Below, one piece after another: positions 55,655 to 64,000 of a DNA stretch of 64,000 nucleotides (position 1 is its first letter; every line of letters begins with the position of its first letter). The stretch covers positions 47,516,001 to 47,580,000 of the forward strand of contig NC_057835.1 of NCBI RefSeq assembly GCF_910594005.1, in the 5' to 3' direction. Below the pieces are notes generated by a model. That model did no database searches, was not told the DNA's origin, and was given only the letters and a program-made list of their open reading frames with translations. The translations under genes were made by a program, and so were the position numbers. The stretch is from Cervus elaphus. Its lineage: Eukaryota > Chordata > Mammalia > Artiodactyla > Cervidae.

Positions 55655-56570
55655 CAACAGAGACTGACTCTGAGACCCTGACATGGTGCTCTTCTCACCT
55701 GGTATCAAACTGATGAAACTCAGTTCCCATCTTCCTGGGAGGCATAAAGTTTCATTCTCACAAAATGGACACTCACTGTGAGTATGGATTTGCTTTTCCT
55801 CTCTGCAGAACCTCTGCCACTACCACTGTCCAGGGACTTATAGAATATGCCTGATTTATTGGCATCCACTCAACACAGCATCTGACCAAGGGACTAACTT
55901 CTCAGCAGAGGATGAGTGGGAATGGGCCCACGACCCTGAGCTGTCTCCTATCCTGCACCATCTAGGACCTGCTGGCCTGACAGCACACTGGGATGGCTGG
56001 CTGAAGGCACGGCCTGGAGGAACCACCCCGTGAGGATGTGTGGCCATACTTCGGGATGCAGTAGATACAATGAAGAAGAGTTTTCAACATGGTGTCCTGT
56101 CCCATGGGGACAGTGGGAACCAAGGGTGGAAGGAGTTTCTCCTGTTACCATCGTCACTCCCAGTGACCTCGTCAAAGACTTTTTTAACTGCTGCCCCTGC
56201 ACTCTGGACCCTGCATGATCAGAGGTCCCACTCCGGGGGGTGTACTCTTGCTAGAGGATCCGGCAAGCAGCCCGTTGACCGTGAGCTACAGCTCCTACCT
56301 GTGTGCTTTGGATTCTTTGTGCTCAGGCATCAAAAGGTGAGAGGAGGGGTCACCATCTTGACAAGAGAAGGTGTGACTGCTGATACTCAGGAGGGCGGGA
56401 AGGAGTCTATGTGGAACTTGGGTGCTCTACTTGGGGTCCTAGACTCCTCTTGCCCAACTGTGTGTAAAATGGAGCAACACTGGCCTGAAAGGGCTATAGT
56501 TACCAGAGGGCTTACAGTCCTTCAGGCGGAAGGGACTGGATTATACCACCAGGTAAACAGAAGAGACCAG
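55655..56570 (+). pseudogene. ERVL pol integrase/3' pol remnant
   Basis: Translated discontinuously, the segment follows the ERVL integrase core: a GYGFAFP-like stretch at about 55780, a region equivalent to the target-binding face, then a block matching the C-terminal pol text (tcactcccagtgacctcgtca at 56153). Stops interrupt the core within the first 100 residues. The plus-strand open frame at 56040-56579 (179 codons) is not in a single continuous pol frame and is probably fortuitous. Confidence 0.6.
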
Positions 56571-56579
56571 CAGGTGTGA

Positions 56580-57140
56580 AGTGCTGAGCAAGAGGAGTTT
56601 AAAATGGTCAGTGGAGCCGGGGAGGTGACTGGGACTAGTTGTGGCTCTGAGACCAGCTTCAGTCAGAGGGGCTGCAGTTTGTCTCTGTAGCCTCTCTAGC
56701 TCTGCTTCAGGAAGAGAGGTACACTGGGACCTTGGAGGAGCAACACCCCACACATATATGGTGCAGTGGATCCATGGGGTGCAAGAAGAGGTCTGGGGCA
56801 TCTTCAGGTGCATGTGTGTCCCTTCTAACACACATAACCTGACATTCCACTGTGAGGACCACAGTCAGCTGACAGCTTTGGCTTCAGTGGATTTGGAATC
56901 TACTGCTGAGACTGGGCTAAGCCCATGTTCTTCTCTGGCAGCCCACAGCTGGTGATGGTGCAGCGTGGACACTGGTACCTGGCCACTTTCACCAACACAA
57001 GAGCGAAAGGGAAGGCTGTGCTCTGAAGCTTCACACTAGGCTGGCCAGGACTTTGTCACACTCTAAGACTTCTTTGCTTTATCTTACATCTTTCTTCTTT
57101 TAAAGGTGTTGCTTCCTCCCCTTTCCCTCAAATAAAACAA
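56580..57140 (+). mobile_element. ERVL 3' LTR (probable)
   Basis: Follows the pol remnant directly. Its end (tacatctttcttcttttaaagg ... ccctcaaataaaa) has the same layout as the solo LTR at 42480-43025. Boundaries are approximate. Confidence 0.45.
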
Positions 57141-57268
57141 AACAAAACACAAAAACCCTTGTACTTCAAAATCCATCTCAGAATCCACATCCCAGTGGCC
57201 TGGAGATGACATATATATATATGCTATTCTCATTCCCTTCTTGGCCAGTAACATAATTATTGCATCAG

Positions 57269-57679
57269 GCTTCCCAGGTGGCTCAATGGTAAAGAATCTG
57301 CTTGCCAATGCAAGAGATGCAGGTTTGATCCCTGGATTGGGAAGATCCCCTGGAGAAGGGACAGACTACCCATTCCAATATTCTTGGGCTTCCCTGGTGG
57401 CTCAGCTGGTAAAGAATCCTCCTGCAATGCAGGAGACCAGGGTTCGATCCCTGGATTGGGAAGATCCCCTGAAGAAGGGAAAGGCTACCCACTCCAGTAT
57501 TCTGCTGGAGAGTTCCATGGACTGTACAGTCCCTAGGGTCACAAAGAGTTGGACACGACTGAGTGACTTTCATTTTCCAGTATTATAGCCAGGAGAATTT
57601 CATGGACGGAGGAGCCTGGCAGGCTGCAGTCTATGGGGTCGCAAAAGAGTTGGACATGACTGAACAACTGAGTACAGAC
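57269..57679 (+). mobile_element. Bov-tA SINE interrupted by a second Bov-tA
   Basis: Outer copy: head ggcttcccaggtggctcaat to ccattccaatattctt (57384), resuming at about 57577 (ttccagtattatagccagga) to acatgactgaacaactgagt. Outer flanks ataattattgcatcag (57253-57268) and acaattcttgcatcag (57680-57695) are a TSD with few differences. Confidence 0.92.
57386..57576 (+). mobile_element. Inner Bov-tA SINE
   Basis: Near-consensus copy (gggcttccctggtggctcag, ggttcgatccctggattggg, cacgactgagtgactttcat) lying in the same orientation inside the older Bov-tA. ttccaatatt and ttccagtatt on its two sides are the duplicated target. Confidence 0.92.
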
Positions 57680-57983
57680 ACAATTCTTGCATCAGCTGTA
57701 TAATCATTTCCTCACTGCTACTGTCCACTCCAACAAACGCTCTGAGACCCGCTCCCGGTCCTACCTCATTCACCGTCGTGTTTTGAGAGCCTTAGGAAGA
57801 ATCAGGCACATACTAGGTGCTCAGTCTATCTCCCTCCACCCTTGCCTGGACAGCCACACCTGTGTTTATATTTGGCCACTCTGGATATCTTATTCCAGTT
57901 CCTGCTCTGTGTGGGATGTGCGCACGAAGGTCTTCCACAATTTTGCTCATTGTTTTGGACAATGAAGGTTATTTATTCTAAGT

Positions 57984-58165
57984 CAGAGGGTCTCCTAAAG
58001 GTGAGTGTGCATCAGAAGCACTTGAAAAGCTTGTTAAAACAGACTATTGGGCCCCAACCCCAGAATTTCTGACTTAGATGTCTGGGTGGAACCTGAGAAT
58101 CTGCATTCCTAACAAGTTCCCAGGTGATGACAGTGCTGCGGGGGAGGGACCACCCTTTGCGGACC
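57984..58165. mobile_element. MER5-like hAT DNA transposon
   Basis: cagagggtctcctaaaggtg ... gtgtgcatcagaagcacttg ... cttgttaaaacagactattgggcccc ... cctgagaatctgcattcctaacaag ... gtgatgacagtgctgcgggg ... gaccaccctttg is the MER5A/B consensus in order. Confidence 0.85.
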
Positions 58166-58807
58166 ACCTGCCCGAAGCCCTTGGCACCCCTCCATTAGCA
58201 GAGGAGCCCATCTCTTTCTGAGTCTTCTTCACATACTTTTGCTTCTCTGCCAATCTTCCCAACACTCACACACCCCAGAGTGTAGCTCATCTGCCTTCAA
58301 CACCAGCAAACTCGGCCTCAACTACAGCCTGAATCTTTTCAGCAGCAAGTTACTCTCTCCCACAGTCTTATGTCCAGATCATGTTTCGCTTCTCGGCTCA
58401 GGATCAAACCTTCACTAACTATTAAAAAAGAAAAAAACTACACTGTATATAGAGGGATCTTCTTTTACACAATGGCAGCATGAAAAAAAGGATAATAGAC
58501 TCTCCAAGCTTTAATTTTCTCATTTGTAAAAATGAGGACAACACTAGTTTTCCATAAGGTCAAACAGGCAAATAAATGTGACAACAGAAAACAAAGCTCA
58601 GGACATTTTAAGTTATCGAGTGATTTCTACACTAGGCAAATGATCACATGTGTGCCAGCTACATATTGCAGAATAAAGGGAAACCTTTAAAATTGTACAG
58701 GACCATTTTTTCAGGGGATATCTTTTATTTCTCTAACATACATCTTTCCTTACCACTCCACCTCTCAGAAAAGGGAAAATAAATGTGATATCTCCTGTTT
58801 AAAGTCA
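58166..58807. other. MAL2 intron 2, no repeat recognised
   Basis: Nothing supported beyond chance open frames. Confidence 0.45.
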
Positions 58808-59593
58808 GGTGAAATGATACTACCCTTATGGCAGAAAGTGAAGAGGAACTAAAGAGCCACTTGATGAAAGTGAAAGAGGAGAGAGAAAAAGCTGGCTTAA
58901 AACTCAACATTCAGAAAACTAAGATCATGGCATCTGGTCCCATCACTTCACAACAAATAGATGAGGAAACAATGGAAACAGTGAGAGACTTTATTTTCTT
59001 GGGCTCTAAAATCAGTGCAGATGGTGACTGCAGCCATGAAATTAAAAGACACTTGCTCCTTGGAAGAAAAGCTATGACCAACCTAGAGAGCATGTTAAAA
59101 AGCAGAGACATTACTTTACCAAGAAATGTCTGTCTAGTCAAAGCTATGGTTTTTCCAGTAGTCACGTACGGATGTGAGAGTTGGACTATAAAGAAAGCTG
59201 AGTGCCGAAGAATTGATGCTTTTGAACTGTGGTGTTGGAGAAGGCTCTTGAGAGTCCTTTGGACTGCAAAGAGATCCAACCAGTCCATCCTAAGGGAAAT
59301 CAGCCCTGATTATTCATTGGAAGGGCTGATGCTGAAGCTGAAGCTCCAATATTTTGGCCACCTGATGCAAAGAACTGACTCATTGGAAAAGATCCTGATG
59401 CTGGGAAAGATTGAGGGCAGGAGGAGAAGGGGATGACAGAGGATGAGATGGTTGGATGGCATCATCAACTCGATGGACATGAGTTTGAGCAAGTTCTGGG
59501 AGTTGGTGATGGACAGGGAAGTCTGGCATGCTGTAGTCCACAGGGTCGCAAAGAGTCAGACATGACTGAGCAACTGATCTGAACTGAACTGAA
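58808..59593 (+). mobile_element. BovB LINE 3' portion, largely open
   Basis: Sense BovB beginning right after the YADD codons (gatactacccttatggcaga) and running to the (gaactgaact) tail at 59593. An open frame of 202 codons (58828-59436) covers the reverse-transcriptase thumb and C-terminal region, and stops at TGA in the GRRRRG motif where the consensus has CGA. tgaaatg-atactac (left) and tgaaatggtattattac (right) are a likely TSD. Confidence 0.95.
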
Positions 59594-59721
59594 ATGGTAT
59601 TATTACTTCTCCATCAAACACAATAAGAAAAACCACCTCAAAATTAAAATCTGCTTCTTTCCCCAAATTAGAAGGGGCCCAGTTTTTAGCACTTACTGTA
59701 TGTTATTGTGTGTATGTGTAT

Positions 59722-59929
59722 ATGTGTGTGTTCTCAGTCATGTCTGACTCTTTGTGACCCCATGGACTATAGCCCACTGGGTTCCTCTGTCCATGGGATT
59801 TTCCAGGCAGGAATACTGGAATGGATTGCCATTTCCTCCTCCAGAGAATCTTCCTGACTCAGGGATCAAACCTGCATCTCTTGCATTGGCAGGCAGATTC
59901 TTTACCACTAGCACCACCTGGGAAGCCCA
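59722..59929 (-). mobile_element. Bov-tA SINE
   Basis: Reverse Bov-tA: gtgttctcagtcatgtctga, ccaggcaggaatactggaat, ending caccacctgggaagcccaa. Confidence 0.92.
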
Positions 59930-60516
59930 ATATATAACATATTATATTGTTATTTCACCATTTACACCAAAACTAGAAAAAATACTGAAGACATCAGTCA
60001 TGAATGCTAATGAAATCTCATGATCAGAGAAGGTATACATATTGTAGGTAACATCCCACAATGAACAGGTCTAGAAAATAATTTCTCTATCAAAATGCAT
60101 TCTTGCTTCCTTCATGCATGGCATACAGGTGACAGAGAGTAAACAATTATCATGGGGGGAAGCAATAATTTTTTAAGCAATTAATGTTTAACAACTCCAG
60201 AAGGCAGCAATTAAAAATTGTTACCATCTGGTGACGACTGCATGATACGCATGGCTCAAAAATTCTCCTGGCTGAGTGTACGAAATAAATTACAAAACCT
60301 ATCAAAAGCAACCATGTGGTCAGAGATGACTAAGAATGCAGAAAATCACAAAAGAAGAAGGGAAAGGGTGCCCTTTCTAAATACTATGTAAGAATATAAG
60401 CAAATTTCTTGAAGGCAAGAGTTGGCTTTGTGAAACTACACCCACTATATGACAAGATGGTACTAATAACCACCATACTGGGTACTGTGTGTTGCTGTCC
60501 CCAGCTTTCTCTCAGT
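59930..60516. other. MAL2 intron 2, no repeat recognised
   Basis: AT-rich; nothing supported. Confidence 0.45.
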
Positions 60517-60527
60517 AAAAGTGGACT

Positions 60528-60800
60528 GCTGCTGCTGCCAAGTCGTTTCAGTCATGTCCGACTCAGTGCGACCCCTTAGACGGCAGCCCACCAGGCTCCG
60601 CCGTCCCTGGGATTCTCCAGGCAAGAACACTGGAGTGGGTTGCCATTTCCTTCTCCAATGCATGAAAGTGAAAAGCGAAAGTGAAGTCGCTCAGTTGTGT
60701 CCAACTCTTAGCGATCCCATGGACTGCAGCCCACCAGGCTCCTCTGCCCATGGGATTTTCCAAGCAAGAGTACTGGAGTGTGTTGCCATTGCCTTCTCCG
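60528..60800 (-). mobile_element. BOV-A2 dimeric SINE with 11-bp TSD
   Basis: Two Bov-A units: gctgctgctgccaagtcgtt ... aacactggagtgggttgcc, linker gcatgaaagtgaaaagcgaaag, second unit to ttgccattgccttctccg. Perfect TSD aaaagtggact at 60517-60527 and 60801-60811. Confidence 0.96.
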
Positions 60801-60811
60801 AAAAGTGGACT

Positions 60812-61649
60812 ACTCTAACTAAAAACCTATAAGATGAACTCTGCAGGTGACTTACGGAACAGACTGGTTCATTTCAACTCTCCCTTTAATAAAGTGGTTT
60901 AATTAAAAAAAAACAAAACATGTTTTATTGTATGAACATCAGATACAATGCAACAAAAATTGGGAAGAAATACAAGTTTAGAAAACCTAATTAAACCTAG
61001 TAAATTTAGAAACAATATTAATGCTTGGGCTCAATACCAAAGATAAGGCTCAATATGAGCAAAAGAGAAAAATAGGATATGAACGTACATCTAATAAAAC
61101 CAGGAGTGATATCAGAAACATATTTAAACATTGGTAGGACATATGCCTCAACCAGTTAGAGATAATGCTGAGCATTGCAGGATCCTGGAGACTCACTACT
61201 TTTCCAGATATTGACTTTTTATTTGCTGAGCTATTAGGAGGTCCAGGAAGGTCCCAAAGAAAGGGTCAGGTTATAGGGATTAGGAAGAGGTAGTAGGTTA
61301 GGGTAAAATCTATGTATTAACTAGTACCAAAGTATCAGTAGAGCTGTTTTGCTGGTACATATTGCCCAATTACCACCTTCAAGTCTGATATTAAAAGAGC
61401 TTGGTAGCACTCTCCAACATAAAGGATTGACTGATTCATTCATGCGTTATTATAAGAAAGTCAGGCATTTAGAAAAAGGCGATTAAGCATCTATCATATT
61501 TATAACTTAAATAGGGATTTTTGATCTTCCTTGAGCAATAGTTAGAAATCTTTTCTCATCATTAATGAGAATCAAGGCAAACATGCAGAAATACATTGTA
61601 TCAGCAACCTAGGAAATAGGACTTTATAAGTTTCAAACTGCAAGCCTCA
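60812..61649. other. MAL2 intron 2, no repeat recognised
   Basis: AT-rich sequence; nothing supported. Confidence 0.45.
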
Positions 61650-61870
61650 ACATGTTTAAGGAGTTTGATGATTTACTGATCACTTACTATAAGCTGAACA
61701 TTTTACAATACACGAATTCCATTGTTCCTTAACAACATCTGGTGAGGCTAGTATTATTACTATCATTTTACAGAAATGAGGCTCAGTATTTTGTCCAAGG
61801 CTACTTGGTTAGTAAGCAGACCCAACTAATCTCAAAGCCTGGGCAGGATTATAACCATCGCACTTCAAGT
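61650..61870 (-). mobile_element. MIR SINE
   Basis: Reverse MIR: ctatcattttacagaaatgaggctcag, tttgtccaaggctacttggttagtaagcag, agcctgggcaggattataacc. Confidence 0.75.
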
Positions 61871-62804
61871 CCTCCTTAGCTGGCCCTGGCTGACTGAAAG
61901 GGCAGTCACATTTGCTAGATTTCACTGCTGATAACATCTGAGATGATGCTCCTCAGTATGGTCTATAAACAAGACAAGAACAAATATTTTTTCTTGCTGC
62001 TGAATAAAACACTATCACACTCGAAAGAAACATATACAAAGTGTGACCGAAGGTCTGATTTAAGTTTCTAACTGCCAAAGTGTGAAAGAAACCTAGTGGT
62101 GGTTCTTCATGAACCTTATTAAACTGATCACCGATGGACTACCATTCATGCTCCGCTGGGCCATTTACAGATAACCCCAGAGAATGAATGACCACAAGCA
62201 CAAAAGAGATTTGACTACATGATACGAGAAAAAGGAAATGTAAGTTGACCCAATATAATGGTATCATAATTTTTAAAATGGTGTCAATTGAAAATTCATT
62301 TCTTTAAACTCTTGCTAATCTAGGACAGACATTGAAAATAAATACAAAATATCCCCTTGGCTTTTCTAAATTTTCTGAAGAGTAGAATATAGAGCTACTT
62401 GTTTTCTGAAAAGAATATATGTATTTGGTATCTGAAGCAGGAATCAATGGAAAACTTTAAGATAAATGGCATAGCATCCATCTCCCAAAAGCATCTGTTC
62501 AACAGTTCAATAACTGTAATGTGATTCATTTGTTGTACACAACAAAACCATCTTTGCAGAAAGGTCGTCTAACTCATAAGGGAGGAACAGAGAGATGGCT
62601 GAGTTATGTCAATGCTGGAATTGCACAAACTGGGAGTCTGCTGTCCAGATGGGCCGGCCACAAGGCAACACAGCAGCCCCTGTGCTCTGACCTCTCCTGT
62701 CCCCGAGAGGCAATGGATAGAACCAGAGATCTGGCATCTCAGGACAGAACAAGATACTCATAAGTCTCTCGCATTTTCTGGAAAGAGATATAAAGATCCC
62801 TTAC
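61871..62804. other. MAL2 intron 2, exon 2-proximal part
   Basis: No repeat or further exon recognised. The intron donor is at 62804. Confidence 0.45.
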
Positions 62805-62975
62805 CAGGAAATTCCAATTGGCATTAATCTGAGTCACCATGCCAGAGAGGAACACGCCCAGGAAGAGAAGAGAACAGACGAAAGCTGTCACAGACACGAA
62901 CATGACCCATCCTTGCAACAGAGGTAGAGGAACATTGGAGGAGGCGACGAGTATCCACACGAGTCCTCCGAACAC
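62805..62975 (-). CDS. MAL2: MAL2 exon 2 (MARVEL domain, first and second membrane segments)
   Basis: The 171-bp exon encodes 57 residues from VFGGLVWILVASS to ANWNFL, and I recognise the block GGLVWILVASSNVPLPLLQG as MAL2. The acceptor is a pyrimidine tract followed by TTGCAG at 62976. The donor is CTG|GTAAGG at 62805/62804. Both ends are phase 0. It carries the rest of the first transmembrane segment, a short loop (SSNVPLPLLQGW) and the second helix (VMFVSVTAFVCSLLFLGVFLSG). Relative to human, from memory, there are a few substitutions such as a VC pair where human has FF, which is normal divergence. The frame is open past the donor but loses all similarity there, confirming the exon end. 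Product: integral membrane protein of apical transport vesicles. Confidence 0.97.
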
Positions 62976-63269
62976 CTGCAAGGGAAAAGAAACACAGTGA
63001 CAGATCTGGGCACAGAACCGGACCTGCCTGCATCAGGCTTCCTTGCTGCCTTAGCTCCTCCCCAGGCCCCTGCATGTGTTCCTGAAACCCCACCAGTGAC
63101 TTGTCTCCATCATTACTAAAGATGCCTTCTCTCAGCTGCAAGCCAGAGCTTCTGCTTGGGGGCCTGATCTGACTCCACATCTATTTCTGAACCTGCCTTT
63201 CTGTTGGACTCTTGTCCTCAGCCTATGACCAGGCTCAGCATGCTTTCACCATCTAAAAGTATTTTCCTT
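62976..63269. other. MAL2 intron 1, exon-proximal part
   Basis: Polypyrimidine tract before exon 2. No extra exon seen; the 118-codon minus frame here has no domain. Confidence 0.45.
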
Positions 63270-63400
63270 TAAAAGAATTTGAAAAAGAATAAATATATGT
63301 TTGTGTATTATATAACTGCATCACTTCGCTATACACTAAAACTAACACAACATTGTTAATCAACTATGCCCCCCCCCCCCAAAAAAAGTTTAAGTATTTC
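63270..63400 (+). mobile_element. L1 3' terminal fragment with C-run (MAL2 intron 1)
   Basis: ataactgcatcacttcgctata, aaaactaacacaacattgttaatcaactatg, then 12 C (63369-63380) and an A-run in place of the usual tail. Confidence 0.75.
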
Positions 63401-63635
63401 CCTTTGACCTTGGTGCCTCTCTATTTTCCTCTCTAAGGATTTCTCTTTTCAGTTCACCCTTTTTACACATTTATCTCTACACCTCCTCTCCTTATTACCA
63501 TCTACTGGCTTCTGCTCTCACCACTTCTCAGAGAGACTGTTAGCAAAGATCAGCCATAAATTTCTAACCTGTCACTTTTCATGGCCATGCTTCAGTCCTT
63601 ATCATGACCTATTCGCACAGGTGAGATTATTGCCT
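63401..63635. other. MAL2 intron 1, no repeat recognised
   Basis: Pyrimidine-rich; nothing supported. Confidence 0.4.
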
Positions 63636-63830
63636 ATACATGGTGACTCAGATGGTGAAGAGCCTGCCTACAGTGAAGGAGACCTGGGTTTGATCCCTGA
63701 GTTGGGAAGAGCCCCTGGAGGAGGGATCAGCTACCCACTCCAATATTCCTGCCTGGAGAATTCCATGAACAGAGGAGCCTGGCGGGCTACAGTCAGTCCA
63801 TGGGGACATGACTGAGCGACTAAATGCTAA
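63636..63830 (+). mobile_element. Bov-tA SINE (MAL2 intron 1)
   Basis: Sense Bov-tA: acatggtgactcagatggtg, ggtttgatccctgagttggg, Bov-A body to gacatgactgagcgactaaa. Confidence 0.9.
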
Positions 63831-63862
63831 CTAACTGAATAGCTGTAGCTACAGTACATGAT

Positions 63863-63991
63863 TGGAGAAGGAAATGGCAACCCACTCCAGTATTCTTACC
63901 TGGAGAATCCCATGGACAGAGGAGCCTGGCAGCCTACAGTCCACGGGGTCAAAAGAGTTGGACACGACTTAGCAACTAAACAACCACCACT
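63863..63991 (+). mobile_element. Bov-A SINE monomer with 9-bp TSD
   Basis: tggagaaggaaatggcaacc ... gttggacacgacttagcaac, no tRNA head. Direct repeat gtacatgat at 63854-63862 and 63992-64000, the last nine bases of the window. Confidence 0.9.
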
Positions 63992-64000
63992 GTACATGAT

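Larger units (their letters stand above)
53990..57140 (+). mobile_element. Decayed ERVL provirus (3' pol and 3' LTR), interrupted by BovB
   Basis: Ancient class III (ERV-L) endogenous retrovirus in MAL2 intron 2, opposite to the gene. Segments in proviral order: a pol stretch from about 53990 (weakest part), an RNase H-like stretch at about 54460-54780, a BovB insertion, integrase at about 55655-56000 (YGFAFP and DQG-type landmarks, the latter mutated), the pol 3' end/dUTPase-linked region to about 56570, and a 3' LTR with AAATAAA near 57130. Every domain has stops and frameshifts and the 5' LTR, gag and most of pol are absent from view, so it is inert. Recognition rests on my recall of ERVL pol and should be checked by search. 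Confidence 0.65.
46640..64000 (-). other. MAL2: MAL2 gene body (exons 2-4, introns 2-3, part of intron 1, 3'UTR)
   Basis: This span holds the 3' three quarters of MAL2, read on the minus strand. Exon order from right to left is exon 2 (62975-62805), intron 2 (62804-51951, about 10.9 kb), exon 3 (51950-51795), intron 3 (51794-48929, about 2.9 kb) and exon 4 (48928-48857 plus 3'UTR). Intron 1 starts at 62976 and runs out of the window, so exon 1 (N-terminal proline-rich tail and start of the first membrane helix) and the promoter are not visible. The three exons encode 57, 52 and 23 residues. With about 44 residues for exon 1 this gives 176, the known length of human MAL2. Established knowledge: MAL2 is a MARVEL-family raft-associated protein needed for basolateral-to-apical transcytosis in polarised epithelia. 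Confidence 0.97.

Noticed and set aside
56040..56579. 179-codon plus-strand open frame
   Set aside because: Lies in the ERVL remnant but does not follow one pol frame; taken as chance readthrough of decayed sequence.
57386..57470. tRNA-like A and B box segments
   Set aside because: They belong to the tRNA-Glu-derived heads of Bov-tA and CHR SINEs; none folds or continues as a functional tRNA.
62824..63180. 118-codon minus-strand frame overlapping MAL2 exon 2
   Set aside because: It is out of frame with the conserved MAL2 coding sequence and crosses the splice acceptor.
1..64000. A previously undescribed multi-gene system
   Set aside because: Both strands were read across the window. All coding evidence resolves to MAL2 or to retroelement frames, and no cluster of unknown intact genes is present.

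Overview
The window is ruminant (bovid-type) nuclear DNA. The evidence is its dense load of repeats confined to ruminants or artiodactyls: BovB (RTE-clade LINE), Bov-tA and Bov-A/BOV-A2 SINEs, CHR-type tRNA-derived SINEs and a young L1 of the cattle L1-BT type, laid over older mammalian L2, MIR, L1M, ERVL/MaLR and hAT-type fossils. Which bovid it is (cattle, bison, buffalo, sheep, goat) cannot be settled from the sequence alone.

One protein-coding gene is clear: MAL2, on the minus strand. Coding exon 4 (48857-48928), exon 3 (51795-51950) and exon 2 (62805-62975) are in frame, each join is phase 0, and every splice site visible is canonical. They encode 132 residues, the C-terminal three quarters of a MARVEL-domain four-pass membrane protein. 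Exon 1 and the promoter lie beyond position 64000. A long 3'UTR runs from 48856 to about 46640, ends at an AATAAA signal and contains a hAT-type MITE.

Positions 1-46640 are downstream of MAL2 and hold no gene I can support. Layout: 1-15 kb, old L1, L2 and scattered SINEs; 15.3-20.1 kb, two BovB 3' pieces and a 5'-truncated L1 with an open 467-codon ORF2 segment and a perfect 16-bp target-site duplication (TSD); 20-26 kb, L2, MIR and an inverted pair of L1 3' ends; 26.4-30.9 kb, an L1 split by a nested cluster of one Bov-tA and three BovB copies, one of them about 2.75 kb; 31-46 kb, BovB (one with a 5' inversion), SINEs, L2 and LTRs. Within MAL2, intron 3 carries BOV-A2 and hAT sequence. Intron 2 carries a tiny L1 insertion, a decayed ERVL provirus (about 54-57.1 kb) interrupted by BovB, nested Bov-tA copies, a MER5-like element and another BovB. 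The part of intron 1 that is present holds an L1 3' end and two SINEs.

The open frames away from MAL2 are either sense reading frames of retrotransposons or antisense/out-of-frame shadows of the same repeats. I found no sign of a new multi-gene system. The points worth a second look are transposon mechanics (5' inversion in an RTE element, nested insertions, an L1 insertion of about 25 bp plus tail, a start codon supplied by a TSD) and transposon material within the MAL2 transcript.
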